Below, one piece after another: positions 1 through 11,336 of a stretch of 64,000 nucleotides of DNA. Each line of letters starts with the position of its first letter. The stretch's first letter is position 1. The DNA comes from Margaritifera margaritifera. Lineage: Eukaryota > Mollusca > Bivalvia > Unionida > Margaritiferidae. The notes under the pieces were generated by a model. It saw nothing but the letters and a program-made list of their open reading frames with translations. It was not told where the DNA came from and searched no databases. The stretch is from contig JAQPZY010001234.1 of NCBI GenBank assembly GCA_029931535.1, forward strand, positions 1 to 64,000. Reading direction: 5' to 3'. Made by a program: the position numbers and the translations under genes.

Positions 1-420
1 TGTCCAGAGTAGTAGACTTCTTAAGCTATGATACATGTTGTAAAGTATGTGAAAAGTCCAATTAGTAGACATTTCTTAAGCTATGATACTGTGTAAACAT
101 TACTGAAAATGTCCATTAGTAGTATCTCTCTTATTATCATAGCTATGATACATATGTAAAGAATTGAAAAGTCCATTAAGACGCCTTCCTAAGCAAAGCT
201 ACAGTGTAATTACTGAAACATGTCCAGCTAGTCGCCTTCTTAAAACTATGATACTGTTTTAAATTACTGAAAATGTAGTCCTCCTCATACGCGAACTAAG
301 ATACTGATTAAATTACTGAAAAATGTATCATTAGACTTACTTAAGCTATGATACTGTGTAAATTACTGAAAATGTGCAGTAAGTAGAACTTCTTTACAAC
401 TATGATACTGCATAGAATTT
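1..420. repeat. Degenerate ~50-55 bp tandem array
   Basis: About eight diverged units each start near CTATGATACTGTGTAAATTA and continue through GAAAATGTCC and a TTCTTAAG end. Unit starts fall near 27, 81, 143, 197, 246, 295, 346 and 400. Spacing drifts between 49 and 62 bases, so this is an old array. It runs off the left edge of the window. Confidence 0.8.
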
Positions 421-2638
421 AATTAATTGGTTTCAGGAAAATGCAAGTATGTACCTTTAAACACCTTATAAATTTGGGAGCAAGCCTGCTGGTTTTAAGC
501 TAAGCAAGTTGTGTGTGTGTGTATGTGTGTGAGGAAATAGTTTTCACAAATTTCATTAAGAAGAGATGTGTTACTGTCTACATCAACACCTGGAGTAGCA
601 ACATACATGAATTAGACAGCTTAAGAGTTTACAGAATTATTAAGCAAGACTTTGAAAAAGAAGCATACCTAACTATTATTTAAAACCCATTCTACATTAA
701 CTTATTTTTTAAGGCAATAGGCAGTTGTTAGAATCGTCAAGTAAATAGGGAAAGAAAGGTATGACCATAAACCTGACCATGAAACCAATGTACAATTGTA
801 CGCTGTTTGAGCTTCAAAAACACTTATATTTAACAAAATATTAGTATATACAGCTTTTAAGTTCTACCCTGAGAAGTAAAAATAAGTTTACGTTAAATTC
901 GCTATGTCGATTTATATTGTATTGTATTGTAGATTGGAACTTGAGGACTCTTGTATAGCAAACATTCTGTAGAATTTGTCACAGTTATGTGTTCTCATCT
1001 CACTCTCCAGCTGTGTTTATTTACCATGTATATTAGCTATTTGCAATTTGGTCCTGTGGCAAAACAAATCCTTAAATAAAGATATTTCATCATATATCAA
1101 CATATACTAGCTTTAGTTACCATGTAACAACTTTAGTTCTGCTTCAAGTTATTTCACCAAATTTTAAAAATAGGTAGATTTGTAGAAAAGAGAGAAGTTT
1201 TCTGATTATGAGTTTAAAAGTTAAAGGTAATGTCACCATAATTTTTTTCAGAGCGCTTAAGTTTTACTTGATGCTCATTGTTCAACTGAACATAGCTTCA
1301 ACAGCCCAGACACGATGTCAACGAAGAGACGAATAGGTTTCTCCATTGCACTGTCCAAAAGAAACAAATAAAGGTCACAAGAGAGAGGAAACAGGCTTTA
1401 CATGAATTCTTGTGTTCACCTGTCTATACCTTCTGCAAAATTAACAAGTAGGTTGCCTTTGAGGTACATAGGACAATGAAGACCATTGTCACTTTAGCCT
1501 TATAAAGTCAAAAGACGTCTTTCAGTTGTGTATTGCTGCTCTTCTTAACTAAAACAAAAATATGTAGGGTATTTCCACTGGAAGCTGCAAAAGACCTACT
1601 ACATTTCAAGTTGAAAGGTGAGAGGTCATGGTCACAGCAATCTGAAGAAAATGTAAATTTTGCAATGCTTTCTGATATTTAGTTTTCCTATTTTCGTAGA
1701 GTGTATTGCATTGCCGCACAAATTGAAGTATCAACACAGACTGAAAGAAAATACGGGTAGAATAGGAAACCAAAGATAACTTATCTTTAATGCGAAATCT
1801 GTATTACCAAGCGATATTACATCTCAACCTTTATTCCTATTTTTTGTAATAACCCCAATTCATATACCATGTGATGGATGTATTGAGTATCGTCTTTGTG
1901 ATGTTCTTTGTCAAACCTTTATATAACTTGAATACCCTTTTACTATCTCCACAGTTCACTTCAATTAGCATCACATCTATTCAACATGTATGGAGTATAA
2001 GTCATATCAAAACATGGCCCCAAATCACTGTTTCTTCCCCTCTTCATCTCGTTTAGATGCATATAGAAAAATTTATGGTTGTTTAACATAGTTAATTATA
2101 GGCATTATGTTTGCACATATCTCTGCAGTACATGTATGACAATGTACTGGAGAAGCATTAACGCACAATAACGTATGGAAAACACATTGTAGAGATTCCA
2201 ATCACGGTGTCAGGGGATGGAGGTAAAGACATTATTTTGGAGCAATTTCTCCATTTTGTAATTGCCAACAATGGTCACAAGTTTGTAACATATTTGGGTT
2301 GGCAGCATCATTATGCCACCACACAATAGTTATATTGCTGTCCTGTCAAAGACAAATTCGAATCCTTGAATACAGAAAATAATATTTTTAGCGTCTTTGC
2401 TTATAGTTTGAATAAAAAGGTTGATTCATATCAGACACATTAAAACTTTCATGCTAGCTTAGGGACTTCAATACAAGGAAAGATTGGATGGTACCTTTTA
2501 AACCTGACATAAAACTATTTCTAAAAGATTTCATACCTGCATGCCTATAAGAAGAGGAAGCCATGAAAACCTATAAAAAGTTTCTATCTATTAGGATCCT
2601 CGTGTAAAAATGAAAATGAAGTACTGAGCACCTACACG
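421..2638. other. Unassigned AT-rich sequence
   Basis: I see no convincing coding segment, RNA gene or mobile element. A short (GT)n run lies near 511-531 and an (ATTGT)n run near 915-932. The 61-codon open frame at 1871-2056 has a composition expected by chance in AT-rich DNA. Confidence 0.5.
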
Positions 2639-5332
2639 TTTGAGTCACAGAGACGATATACAATGTGGGGCAGTGCATATGAATCACATAGACGATACAC
2701 AATGTGGGGCAGAGCATAGGATCACAGAGACGATACACAATGTGGAGCAGCACATAGGAGTCACAGAGACGATACACAATATGGGGCATTACATAGGAGT
2801 CATAGAGACGATACACATTGCGGAGCAGTGCATGGGAGTCACAGAGACGATACACAATGTGGGGTAGTGCATGGGAGTCACAGAGATGATACACAATGTG
2901 GGGTGGTGCATGGGAGTCACAGAGACGATACACAATGTGGGGTAGTGCATGGGAGTTACAGAGACGATACACAATGTGGAGTAGTGCATAGGAATCAGAG
3001 AGACGATACACAGTGTGGGGTAGTGCATATGAGTCACAGAGGCGATGCACAACGTGGAGCAGTGCATAGGAGTTACAGAGACGATACACAATGTGGGGCA
3101 GTGCATAGGAGTCACAGAGACGATACACAATGTGGGGCAGTGCATAGGAGTCACAGAGACGATACACAATGTAAGGTAGTGCATGGAAGTCACAGTAGCG
3201 ATACACAATGTGGGGTAGTGCATAGGAATCAGAGAGACGATACACAATGTGGGATAGGGGATAGGAATCACAGAGACGATACCCAATGTGGGGTAGTGCA
3301 TATGAATCAGAGAGAAGATACACAATGTGGGGTAGTGCATCGGAATCACAGAGACGATACCCAATGTGGGGTAGTGCATAGGAATCAGAGAGACGATACA
3401 CAATGTGGGGTAATGCATAGGAATCAGAGAGACGATACACAATGTGGGCTAATGCATAGGAGTCACAGAGAGGATACACAATGTGGGGTAGTTCATAGGA
3501 ATCAGAGAGACGATACACAATGTGGGGTAGTGCATGGGAGTCACAGAGACGATACACAATGTGGGGCAGTGCATTGGAGTCACAGAGACGATACACAATG
3601 TGGGGCAGTGCATAGGAGTCACAGATACGATACACAATGTGGGGCAGTGCATAGGAGTCACAGATACGATACACAATGTAAGGTAGTGCATGGGAGTCAC
3701 AGCAGCGATACACAAGGTGGGGTAGTGCGTAGGAATCAGAGAGACGATACACAATGTGGGATAGGGGATAGGAATCAGAGAGACGATACACAATGTGGGG
3801 TAGTGCATAGGAATCAGAGAGACGATACACAATGTGGGGTAGTGCATAGGAATCAGAGAGACGATACACAGTGTGGGGTAGTGCATATGAGTCACAGAGG
3901 CGATGCGCAACGTGGAGCAGTGCATAGGAGTCACAGAGACGATACACAATGTGGGGCAGTGCATTGGAGTCACAGAGACGATACACAATGTGGGGCAGTG
4001 CATAGGAGTCACAGATACGATACACAATGTAAGGTAGTGCATGGGAGTCACAGCAGCGATACACAAGGTGGGGTAGTGCGTAGGAATCACAGAGACGATA
4101 CACAATGTGGGATAGGGGATAGGAATCAGAGAGACGATACACAATGTGGGGTAGTGCATAGGAATCAGAGAGACGATACACAATGTGGGGTAATGTATAG
4201 GAATCATAGAGACGATACACAATGTGGGCTAATGGATAGGAGTCACAGAGAGGATACACAATGTGGGTAGTTCATAAGAATCAGAGAGACGATACACAAT
4301 GTGGGGTAGTGCATGGGAGTCACAGAGACGATACACAATGTGGTGTAGTGCATAGGCAGCAGAGAGACGTGAATCAATGTGTGGTAGGGGATAGGAATCA
4401 GAGAGACGATACACAATGTGGGGTAGTGCATAGGAATCAGAGAGACGATACCCAATGTGGGGTAGTGAATGGGAGTCACAGAAGCGATACACAATGTGGG
4501 ATAGTGCATAGGAATCAGAGAGACGATACACAGTGTGGGTTGTGCATATGAGTCACAGAGACGATGCGCAACGTGGAGCAGTGCATAGGAGTCACAGAGA
4601 CGATTCACAATGTGGGGCAGTGCATAGGAGTCACAGAGACGATACACAATGTGGGGTAGTGCATGGGAGTCACAGAGACGATACACAATGTGGGGTAGTG
4701 CATAGGAATCAAGGAGACGATACACAATGTGGGCGAATGCATAGGAGTCACAGAGAGGATACACACTGTATGGTAGTGCATAGGAATCAGAGAGACGATA
4801 CACAATGTGGGGTAGGGGATAGGAATCAGAGAGACGATACACAATGTGGGGTAGTGCATAGGAATCACAGAGACGATACACAATGTGGGCTAATGCATAG
4901 GAGTCACAGAGAGGATACACAATATGGGGTAGTGCATAGGAATCAGAGAGACGATACACAATGTGGGGTAGTGCATAGGAGTCACAGAGACGATGCACAA
5001 TGTAGGGTAGTGCATAGGAATCAGAGAGACGATACACAATGTGGGGTCGGGCATAGGAATCTGAGAGACGATACACAATGTGGGGTAGTGCATAGGAATC
5101 AGAGAGACGATACACAATGTGGGGTAGTGCATGGGAGTCACAGAAGCGATACACAATGTGGGGTAGTGCATAGGAATCAGAGAGACGATACACAATGTGG
5201 GGTAGTGTATAGGAATCAAAGAGACGATACACAATGTGGGTCAGTGCATAGGAATCAGAGAGACGATACACAATGTGGGCTAATGCATAGGAGTCACAGA
5301 GAGGATACACAATGTGGGATAGTGCATAGGAA
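2639..5332. repeat. 39-bp minisatellite, about 69 copies
   Basis: The unit is 39 bases: CACAGAGACG, then ATACACAATG, then TGGGGCAGTG, then CATAGGAGT. Common variants swap the CACAGAGA part for CAGAGAGA and GGGGCAG for GGGGTAG. Because 39 is divisible by three, a 13-residue peptide repeat (HRDDTQCGAVHRS type) stays open on the plus strand for 480 codons, and two different frames stay open on the minus strand. A higher-order pattern is visible: a block with ACACAAGGTGG recurs at 3712 and 4063 (351 bases, nine units), and an AGAGAGGATACACAATGTGG block recurs 780 bases apart. A single-base deletion near 4266 breaks the plus-strand frame. I read it as non-coding satellite; expression cannot be judged from sequence. 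Confidence 0.93.
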
Positions 5333-6540
5333 CGAAAACGAAGTTAGTATATTATGTAGTATACTAGTTTGATATTTGCTTCCTCTTATGTTCATTGTAC
5401 GAGTTGATGATTCAAAAGATTAGTTGTATGACAATAGTACTGAATCCACTGAGTATAACATTATAGCTGTTTGTTTAGATCAAATAAATAAGGTATATTC
5501 TCTGGACAACATATACAAAATAATTTTTTGTTTTTAAACGTTTTACATTTTGGAAATTCATCCCCAACACGGGCAACTTCTGTAGTCTGTCATATTTTCC
5601 TTTCCCTTGTGAAAGTAGTCATGGAACTTTCTTACTTCTATATCAGTCCAAGACGAAACAACTGGATACCTACAGATTGATTTATTTTTGTTATCATAAA
5701 GCAACCAACATTCGATGGGATTAAGGTTGATCCCATTTTAGACTTTCAAGCTGTGTTGTTTTCACTGTTTTTCAGGTTTCTGGGATCGATTCTCCAAACT
5801 TCTAGATTTACCTTTCATAATTGGTGACCGGAAAATCACATGACCCGAAATATCCCAAAAACAAAGGACTAGTATTTATCTAGTCTTTCTTCATATCGAT
5901 CTTAAAAACATCATCATCTTAATTACATAAAAATCTGTTTTTTATTACAATTTTTAATTAATTTACATTGATTCCCAATTCTTATATATAGTTTGTGGCA
6001 TCTTATTACGCTTATCTTTCTATTGCACAAAAATGCCAGGTAACCTATTGAACTCTTCAGAAAGTGGCTTTGGAACCCCGTGTACTGGGGGAAAAATCTA
6101 CTACGTCCTCAGAGATTCAAAAACATTCCAGTTAGGTCATCAAATCGTTCTGTCCACCTTTTCAAGTTTCTAATCCATGACCCATTACTGTTGCACAGAA
6201 TACGATATTTCAGCTATTAGCAACACAAGTTCCAACTCCTTATTTTTGGATAATGTGTAGTTCAGACCTTCTACAAGTTTTCATTTTTCTGCGATATAAA
6301 GGTGCACACTCCTTTATTAGTTAAACTTAGTAGAATAGTATTCACACATTTTTAATTTTTTCAAGATGAAGAGTGTATGCACCATCTCTGGTGGTTCTTA
6401 TAAATGACAGTGGCATATGACCATCATAATTTAGGAACTCAGTGTCATAAGATTAGGCTCTCTTCACTTACATGTAACTCATCCGTGATGTTGCGGATCC
6501 ATTTTTTAATTCCAATGACTTGTACGAATTGTCTATTTGT
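5333..6540. other. Unassigned sequence after the minisatellite
   Basis: AT-rich sequence without a defensible gene. On the minus strand near 5640-5760 a short stretch reads like the end of a transposase-type protein (N-P-I-E-C-W context), but it is too short and broken to name. Confidence 0.4.
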
Positions 6541-6542
6541 GT

Positions 6543-6865
6543 CTAGATGCTTTTTAATCGACTAAACTGCACAGCTAGATTTCTGTGTTGGCTCTGCAGA
6601 TTTGTTACATTTTCTGCACAGGTTTCATAAAGGAATGCAGCATCAGTACATGAGCAATAACACCTTTCTACGTGTAAACCCATATGTTCTTTCGGTTGTG
6701 GGGCAATTATGAGATTATCATCTTCATTTTTCAAATTTGTTATATCGTCGGTTTAGAAATTACATATGCTGCCAATTTTCCTCATGAACTTCCCAATGGT
6801 GTACACTTGACTCTGGCCTAGTGTGTACGTTTTGGTCTTACCAACATAGATCCAATCCATGGTAC
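6543..6865 (-). pseudogene. Unrecognised coding-like segment, broken
   Basis: On the minus strand one frame reads for about 107 codons with a single internal stop. The upstream part contains QVYTIGKFMRKIGS and the downstream part contains APQPKEHMGLHVERCYC with several cysteines (CYCSC, later ETC). The amino-acid composition is more balanced than its AT-rich surroundings, which suggests a decayed exon or transposon fragment. I do not recognise the family. The lower end stops at a TAG just after LKSI. It could also be a chance open stretch. Confidence 0.25.
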
Positions 6866-6964
6866 CAAAAAGAAATAAATTTGAATAGTTATAAATGCAT
6901 GCGTTTTTTTAATCAGTATTTCTAATTTTATTTAAAGGTACTGCGTATTGCATTATGTTAGTTG

Positions 6965-6983
6965 TGATAACAACAACAACAAC

Positions 6984-7076
<93 letters not shown>
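6965..7076. repeat. (AAC)n(AAT)n(ATT)n microsatellite, self-complementary
   Basis: A short CAA run passes into about 17 AAT units and then, at about 7033, switches to about 14 ATT units. The two halves are reverse complements and can fold into a long hairpin. The array lies directly at the 3' side of the minus-strand LINE remnant, so it probably grew from that element's AAT-type tail. Confidence 0.9.
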
Positions 7077-7079
7077 TCA

Positions 7080-7415
7080 TACTTCACAGCCTTGTTGGTG
7101 ACATTTCTGGGTTCCTGTTTTTCTCTTGAGATCGGCTTTCATCTCATGGACATACATACATACTAGCGGATTTACAGCTAGTACTCTCGCCATAATTGGT
7201 TGCAATATCTGCATGGATTTTCCAGACCTTTCTGAGTTCTCTGGCCGTGCCGCTGTAATTAGTTATTTTTCTCTTCGTTCTTTATGTGCGCTATAAAGAT
7301 CTCCTGGTACTGCTATGTCTGTGATATACGCCTGGTTCCTATCTTTGCCAACCATCACTTTGCCTTGCCTTCTGTGGTCCACATGTTTGTTAACTGAAGC
7401 TAATATTTCTGAGAC
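7080..7415 (-). pseudogene. Non-LTR retrotransposon (LINE) C-terminal remnant
   Basis: Minus-strand translation from about 7400 gives a stretch with VMVGKDRNQAYITDIAVPGD, the hallmark segment found after the reverse transcriptase domain in a widespread invertebrate LINE lineage. It then runs into a stop. In a shifted frame it continues with ARELRKVWKIHADI and a tail ending near MKADLKRK. At least one frameshift separates the parts, so this is inactive. The recognition rests on family knowledge of this C-terminal region; the upstream RT domain is absent. The (AAT)n microsatellite follows at its 3' end. Confidence 0.7.
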
Positions 7416-7836
7416 AGCTTGAATATGAAAGGTCAGGTTGCAGTTGTAACCTTTGTACTGAAATTGGGCTCACTTGCTGCACTGACTGATTAGGTAATTC
7501 ATAATTATGACATTAAAGTGATCATCCTCTACATTGGGAATTTACAATACACATGAAAGGAATATTACTGTTGAAAGTATGTTTCAATTGCGATTTGCCT
7601 TACTTTTAAAGAATTCGAATCTATAAATAACCATAGTATTACGTCTTATATGTCTTAAGGAAATAATTGAAGCGCGAAAGTACCGCGGTTTAGAATGCTG
7701 GCATAATATATACATATTCATATAATGACGTTATGCCATTTGTTTATTTTAGGCTACGTACGTTTCAGACAAACGTTGAAAATGGCATAGAGTTCTACAA
7801 GGACAAATGGGAAATATGTCGAGTAGTGCCAGGGGA

Positions 7837-7982
7837 TGTCACTCTTAAATCATGCAATAGGAATGATTCCCGCATCCCTAATGCCTATCGATTGAGTCCA
7901 GCTATGAAATGTCACTCTTAAATCATGCAATAGGTATGATTCCCGCATCCCTAATGCCTATCGATTGAGTCCAGCTATGAAA
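7837..7982. repeat. 73-bp tandem duplication
   Basis: Two head-to-tail copies start at 7837 and 7910 with TGTCACTCTTAAATCATGCA and end with CCAGCTATGAAA. They differ by about one base (AGGAATG versus AGGTATG), so the duplication is recent. Confidence 0.9.
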
Positions 7983-8890
7983 TGCTGATTTAAGTAAGAT
8001 GAAAAGTAAATATATCGGAAAAGGCAAAAACATAAGCGGCTGCCTTTGGCACGCATCTGCTGAATATCCGTATGTGAACTAATTAATTATGTCGTTCATA
8101 TTCAGTAATCTTTCCTGTGCCAATTAGGTAAGTATTCTTTTTAGAATTGAATCGTCTTTTGTTATTGTCAAGTATTGTTAGTGAGATAGTGTTCATTTTG
8201 GTAGAATGTGATAGTAGAATGTGACACGAAAACGTCAGTACCTAATAAAAAATTCAGGAAATATTAAAGTGTTGAAACGTTCTGCAAGACTATTTCGTAA
8301 CATTAATGCCCGATCTTTTAACTTATATCAAAGTATAATCTGTCATTGCAAAAATTAAGGTAGCTTCTTTGTCGTAATTTCTCAGATTTGTGCTACACTT
8401 TTGATAAAACAGATGATCAAAATAACGAGGATACTGCTTGATAGAGAAAGTATGCATCTTGTATTGTTATAAAGAATAAGTTGCGTTGCCTTACACATGG
8501 TTCAAAAAGTTACATATCCACGCTTTTATAACTGATGCCTGATCAAAACAGTTGGCCAGATTCAAAACAACGTAGAAATTCTGAAAATATATTTACTGTA
8601 TTTTCGTCTTGATTTCAGTTCCCAAGGCGATTGCTGGATGCTTCGCGACATTTGTGCTAAACATTAGTTGCACAAAAGTTTATATTACAATATTTGCTAC
8701 AAACAGAGAATCCATTCCACTAGCAGCCATTTCCAGTTGCTCAGAATACTCCTCTATGCTACAACTGAACATCTGGTAGTACACTCACAAGGCAATGTAA
8801 ATGTTTTGTGTCTCTTTATCTGCTCTAGTAACAACAATAAATTAATTTTTAAAATTAATAATCACATTCTTTGTGATATTTTTAAGTTTA
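7983..8890. other. Unassigned sequence
   Basis: Nothing recognisable. Open frames here are short and carry no domain I know. Confidence 0.4.
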
Positions 8891-9085
8891 AAGAGATTGT
8901 CGTGGATGGTCACAAACAACTAATTATTTTATGAGCTACTGAATCAGCTTATGTATGTTGGTGAATTAAATACCGTATTTAAAAGAATTAAAGTTGCTGA
9001 TTAGCTGAATAATTACCGGAAACAAATAATTGAATTTTTCAGAAGAAGCATGCATATGGGTAAATTGTACATATTAGCAGGCTTG
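8891..9085. repeat. Dispersed repeat, copy 1 of a local pair
   Basis: Shares a ~180-base diverged block with 9795-9975. Both contain ATGAGCTAC, then TTAAATACC, then ATTTAAAAGAAT, then CGGAAACAA, and a GCATACAGGTAAATT-like end. Same orientation, about 900 bases apart. Either an old segmental duplication or two copies of one interspersed element. Confidence 0.7.
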
Positions 9086-9794
9086 AACCTAAAACCATTT
9101 CGCTTTCATCGCTGTCACCACAAAGTTACTACTGGAAGTAAACGGGGAGATCTTACCGGGCTGGATTTTTATAGTGGGCACCTACAAGTTAATATTTCAA
9201 ATGGTCGAGGAAACATTTACTTTTGATAATCGATGAAATATTTAACTTGAGATTTTATTACCACCGAAAGGGACTGCTTGGTTTCTCGAACGTGGTGAAA
9301 ATTGAAGTGTATGAAGAAGGAGTGGGTTCCAAGATTTACTTCCGTTTTCTTTGGCAATCACTGTATACGCACAGCTTTCGTATAAACATTTGCCTGACAT
9401 CGCTCTCTAAAGAAGAAAGCAAATGATACCAATTTTATGTCGGCACATTCAATGACGTTGAGTAATGTTTTGAGAAACGCAAAAATATTGAATATTTGAT
9501 ATCGATTTGGAGCCTATGTAACAATCCCGGATTACATCCCTTTGTCAAAGTCGTGTTGCAATGTGCGCTGAAATTCATTTTAGTTGAGGATATGCACTAC
9601 ATATCCACATATATAAAGAAGTTTCAGAGGGCAACTTTTATTCTTTTGTGGAAAATGTCATCAATTTATCATTACAGCAGGCTCCCAAATTAAAACAACT
9701 TCAAAAGGTAATTGCGAGGCAACTATGATTTTGAAGGAGGCTTCAAGAAACAGTGTTATTGACTATGAATAATTATTATGAAAATAAAATTTGA
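9086..9794. other. Unassigned spacer between the paired repeats
   Basis: Open frames at 9223-9426 and 9496-9693 are short, and neither shows a recognisable domain or splice context. Confidence 0.4.
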
Positions 9795-9975
9795 TTTTAG
9801 GTCACAGGCAACTAAATTTTTTATGAGCTACGGAACTAGCCTATGTGTGGTAGTATATTAAATACCATATTTAAAAGAATGAAGGTCGCTGATTTGCTGA
9901 ATATAATTAGCGGAAACAATTAACGTCATTTGTCAAAAGAAACCTGCATACAGGTAAATTATATGAATATTAACG
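9795..9975. repeat. Dispersed repeat, copy 2 of a local pair
   Basis: Partner of 8891-9085. It differs by many substitutions and small indels, consistent with an old duplication. Confidence 0.7.
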
Positions 9976-10068
9976 TTACAGTCTATGGAAATCCAATTAG
10001 TTGTCTGCGCCCAGATGTTGGAAAACAAATATTTTAAGTAGCATACGTTGAAAAGAGTATGTAAATGA

Positions 10069-10150
10069 TTAAACTAATATATACATGAGATAAAAAACTA
10101 ATATATGAATAAGAAACAAAACTAATATATAAATGAGATACAAAACGTCA
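10069..10150. repeat. Short ~28-bp tandem repeat, about 3 copies
   Basis: Three degenerate copies of AAACTAATATATAAATGAGA lie in a row. Confidence 0.65.
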
Positions 10151-10336
10151 GTGTAAAGGCTTGCTTAAGGAAAATACCTCTTTGTCTAAATGAAATTACA
10201 GAAAAATACCTAAAAATCAAATAAAAGTAGATACATATGTTATATATCAACAGAGAAAATATGAAAGTCTGTATTATGTTCAATTGTATATAAGAGTAAC
10301 TCAGATATTGAGCATGAAGAAAACTTGATACTTTTT

Positions 10337-10516
10337 GAAATATACAGTAGAAGTCTCAATGAATGTCGATATGAAATATACAGTAGAAGTCTCAATGAAT
10401 GTCGATATGAAATATACAGTAGAAGTCTAAATGAATGTCGATATGAAATATACAGTAGAAGTCTCAATGAATGTCGATATGAAATATACAGTAGAAGTCT
10501 AAATGAATGTCGATAT
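10337..10516. repeat. 36-bp tandem repeat, 5 copies
   Basis: Five nearly identical units start at 10337, 10373, 10409, 10445 and 10481, each GAAATATACAGTAGAAGTCT, then C or A, then AATGAATGTCGATAT. Being 36 bases (12 codons), the array is open on both strands (plus: EIYSRSLNECRY). The near identity argues for recent expansion. A short poly(C)/poly(A) junction lies downstream at about 10611-10627. Confidence 0.93.
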
Positions 10517-11123
10517 GGGATTATTAAGTCTCTAACATCACATCATTATGTGAAAGAACTGCTGAATTAAGGGGAAAAAGGTGAATAAGGACTTTGTTTC
10601 TTCTAAAATCCCCCCCCCAAAAAAAAATGAAGCATTTGCTTGTCCAGATAGTAGAATAAGACTACTGTTAATAATGTGATCGATATAAATGTATAAATGT
10701 AATGTTTTCTGCCGTAATCTCATTGCAAGTTATTTAATCGCCTTTTGGGATTTTAAAAATCATAATTCAGTATGAATTTAGATTTAAAGGCACAATGATT
10801 GATTCCAGATTGTATCTATGTCGTTAAAATCTGAGCATGGGATCTAATTTAATTTCACTTCCTTGTCAAAAGATTCTCATTAATCGAAGTCATCCGCTTA
10901 GAGCATTTACTTAGTTATCAATCAATATAGTTGCTGTGATGATAAAACTGCTATCCGTTATATAATAGCTACTATTCAAATTTGTACCTCAGCAAAATAT
11001 TTATCTATAAGCCATACACTTGTATTGAATCCGGCAAATGACTCACGAAGATTTTTGACGACATGCAATTGTTGCAAATGCTTGTATAGAGAGATTTCAC
11101 GATCTGCTTCACAGAGACAATTG
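10517..11123. other. Unassigned sequence
   Basis: No gene seen. Contains the homopolymer junction CCCCCCCCCC followed by A residues near 10611. Confidence 0.4.
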
Positions 11124-11336
11124 CCGTATATACTCGCGTATAAACCGGGTCCAGATGCAAACAACATAGACCCTGATCTGTCGTCGCATAATGCGCCGGC
11201 AGATCAGGGTCTATGTAGTTTGTTCTACTGATTAGTTCTTACAAACTGCATAGACCCAGATCTACCGGCGCATTATGCGACGACATATCTGGGTCTATGC
11301 AGTTTGTAGTTGGTATCGAATTATACGCAAGTACGG
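11124..11336. mobile_element. Double-hairpin palindromic MITE
   Basis: Ends are inverted repeats: left CCGTATATACTCGCGTATAA, right (reverse complement) CCGTACTTGCGTATAA. Inside lie two consecutive hairpins. The first pairs 11164-11180 with 11200-11216 (17 of 17 bases, arm ACATAGACCCTGATCTG). The second pairs 11248-11263 with 11285-11300 (one mismatch). The hairpin loops carry GCATAATGCGCCGG and its complement, so the whole element is also one larger palindrome. There is no coding capacity. A second copy lies at 59585-59741. The autonomous partner is unknown. Confidence 0.8.

Noticed and set aside
2571..5372. Long open frames on both strands (up to 562 codons) as genes
   Set aside because: They are a consequence of a 39-bp repeat without stops in three frames. 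Opposite-strand frames cannot all be genes, and units vary without respect to codon position.
5640..5760. Mariner-like transposase end on the minus strand
   Set aside because: Only a short NPIEC-like context is visible, without a D-D-D/E core or inverted repeats.
6948..7166. Asn/Ile-run protein
   Set aside because: Translation of the AAT/ATT microsatellite.
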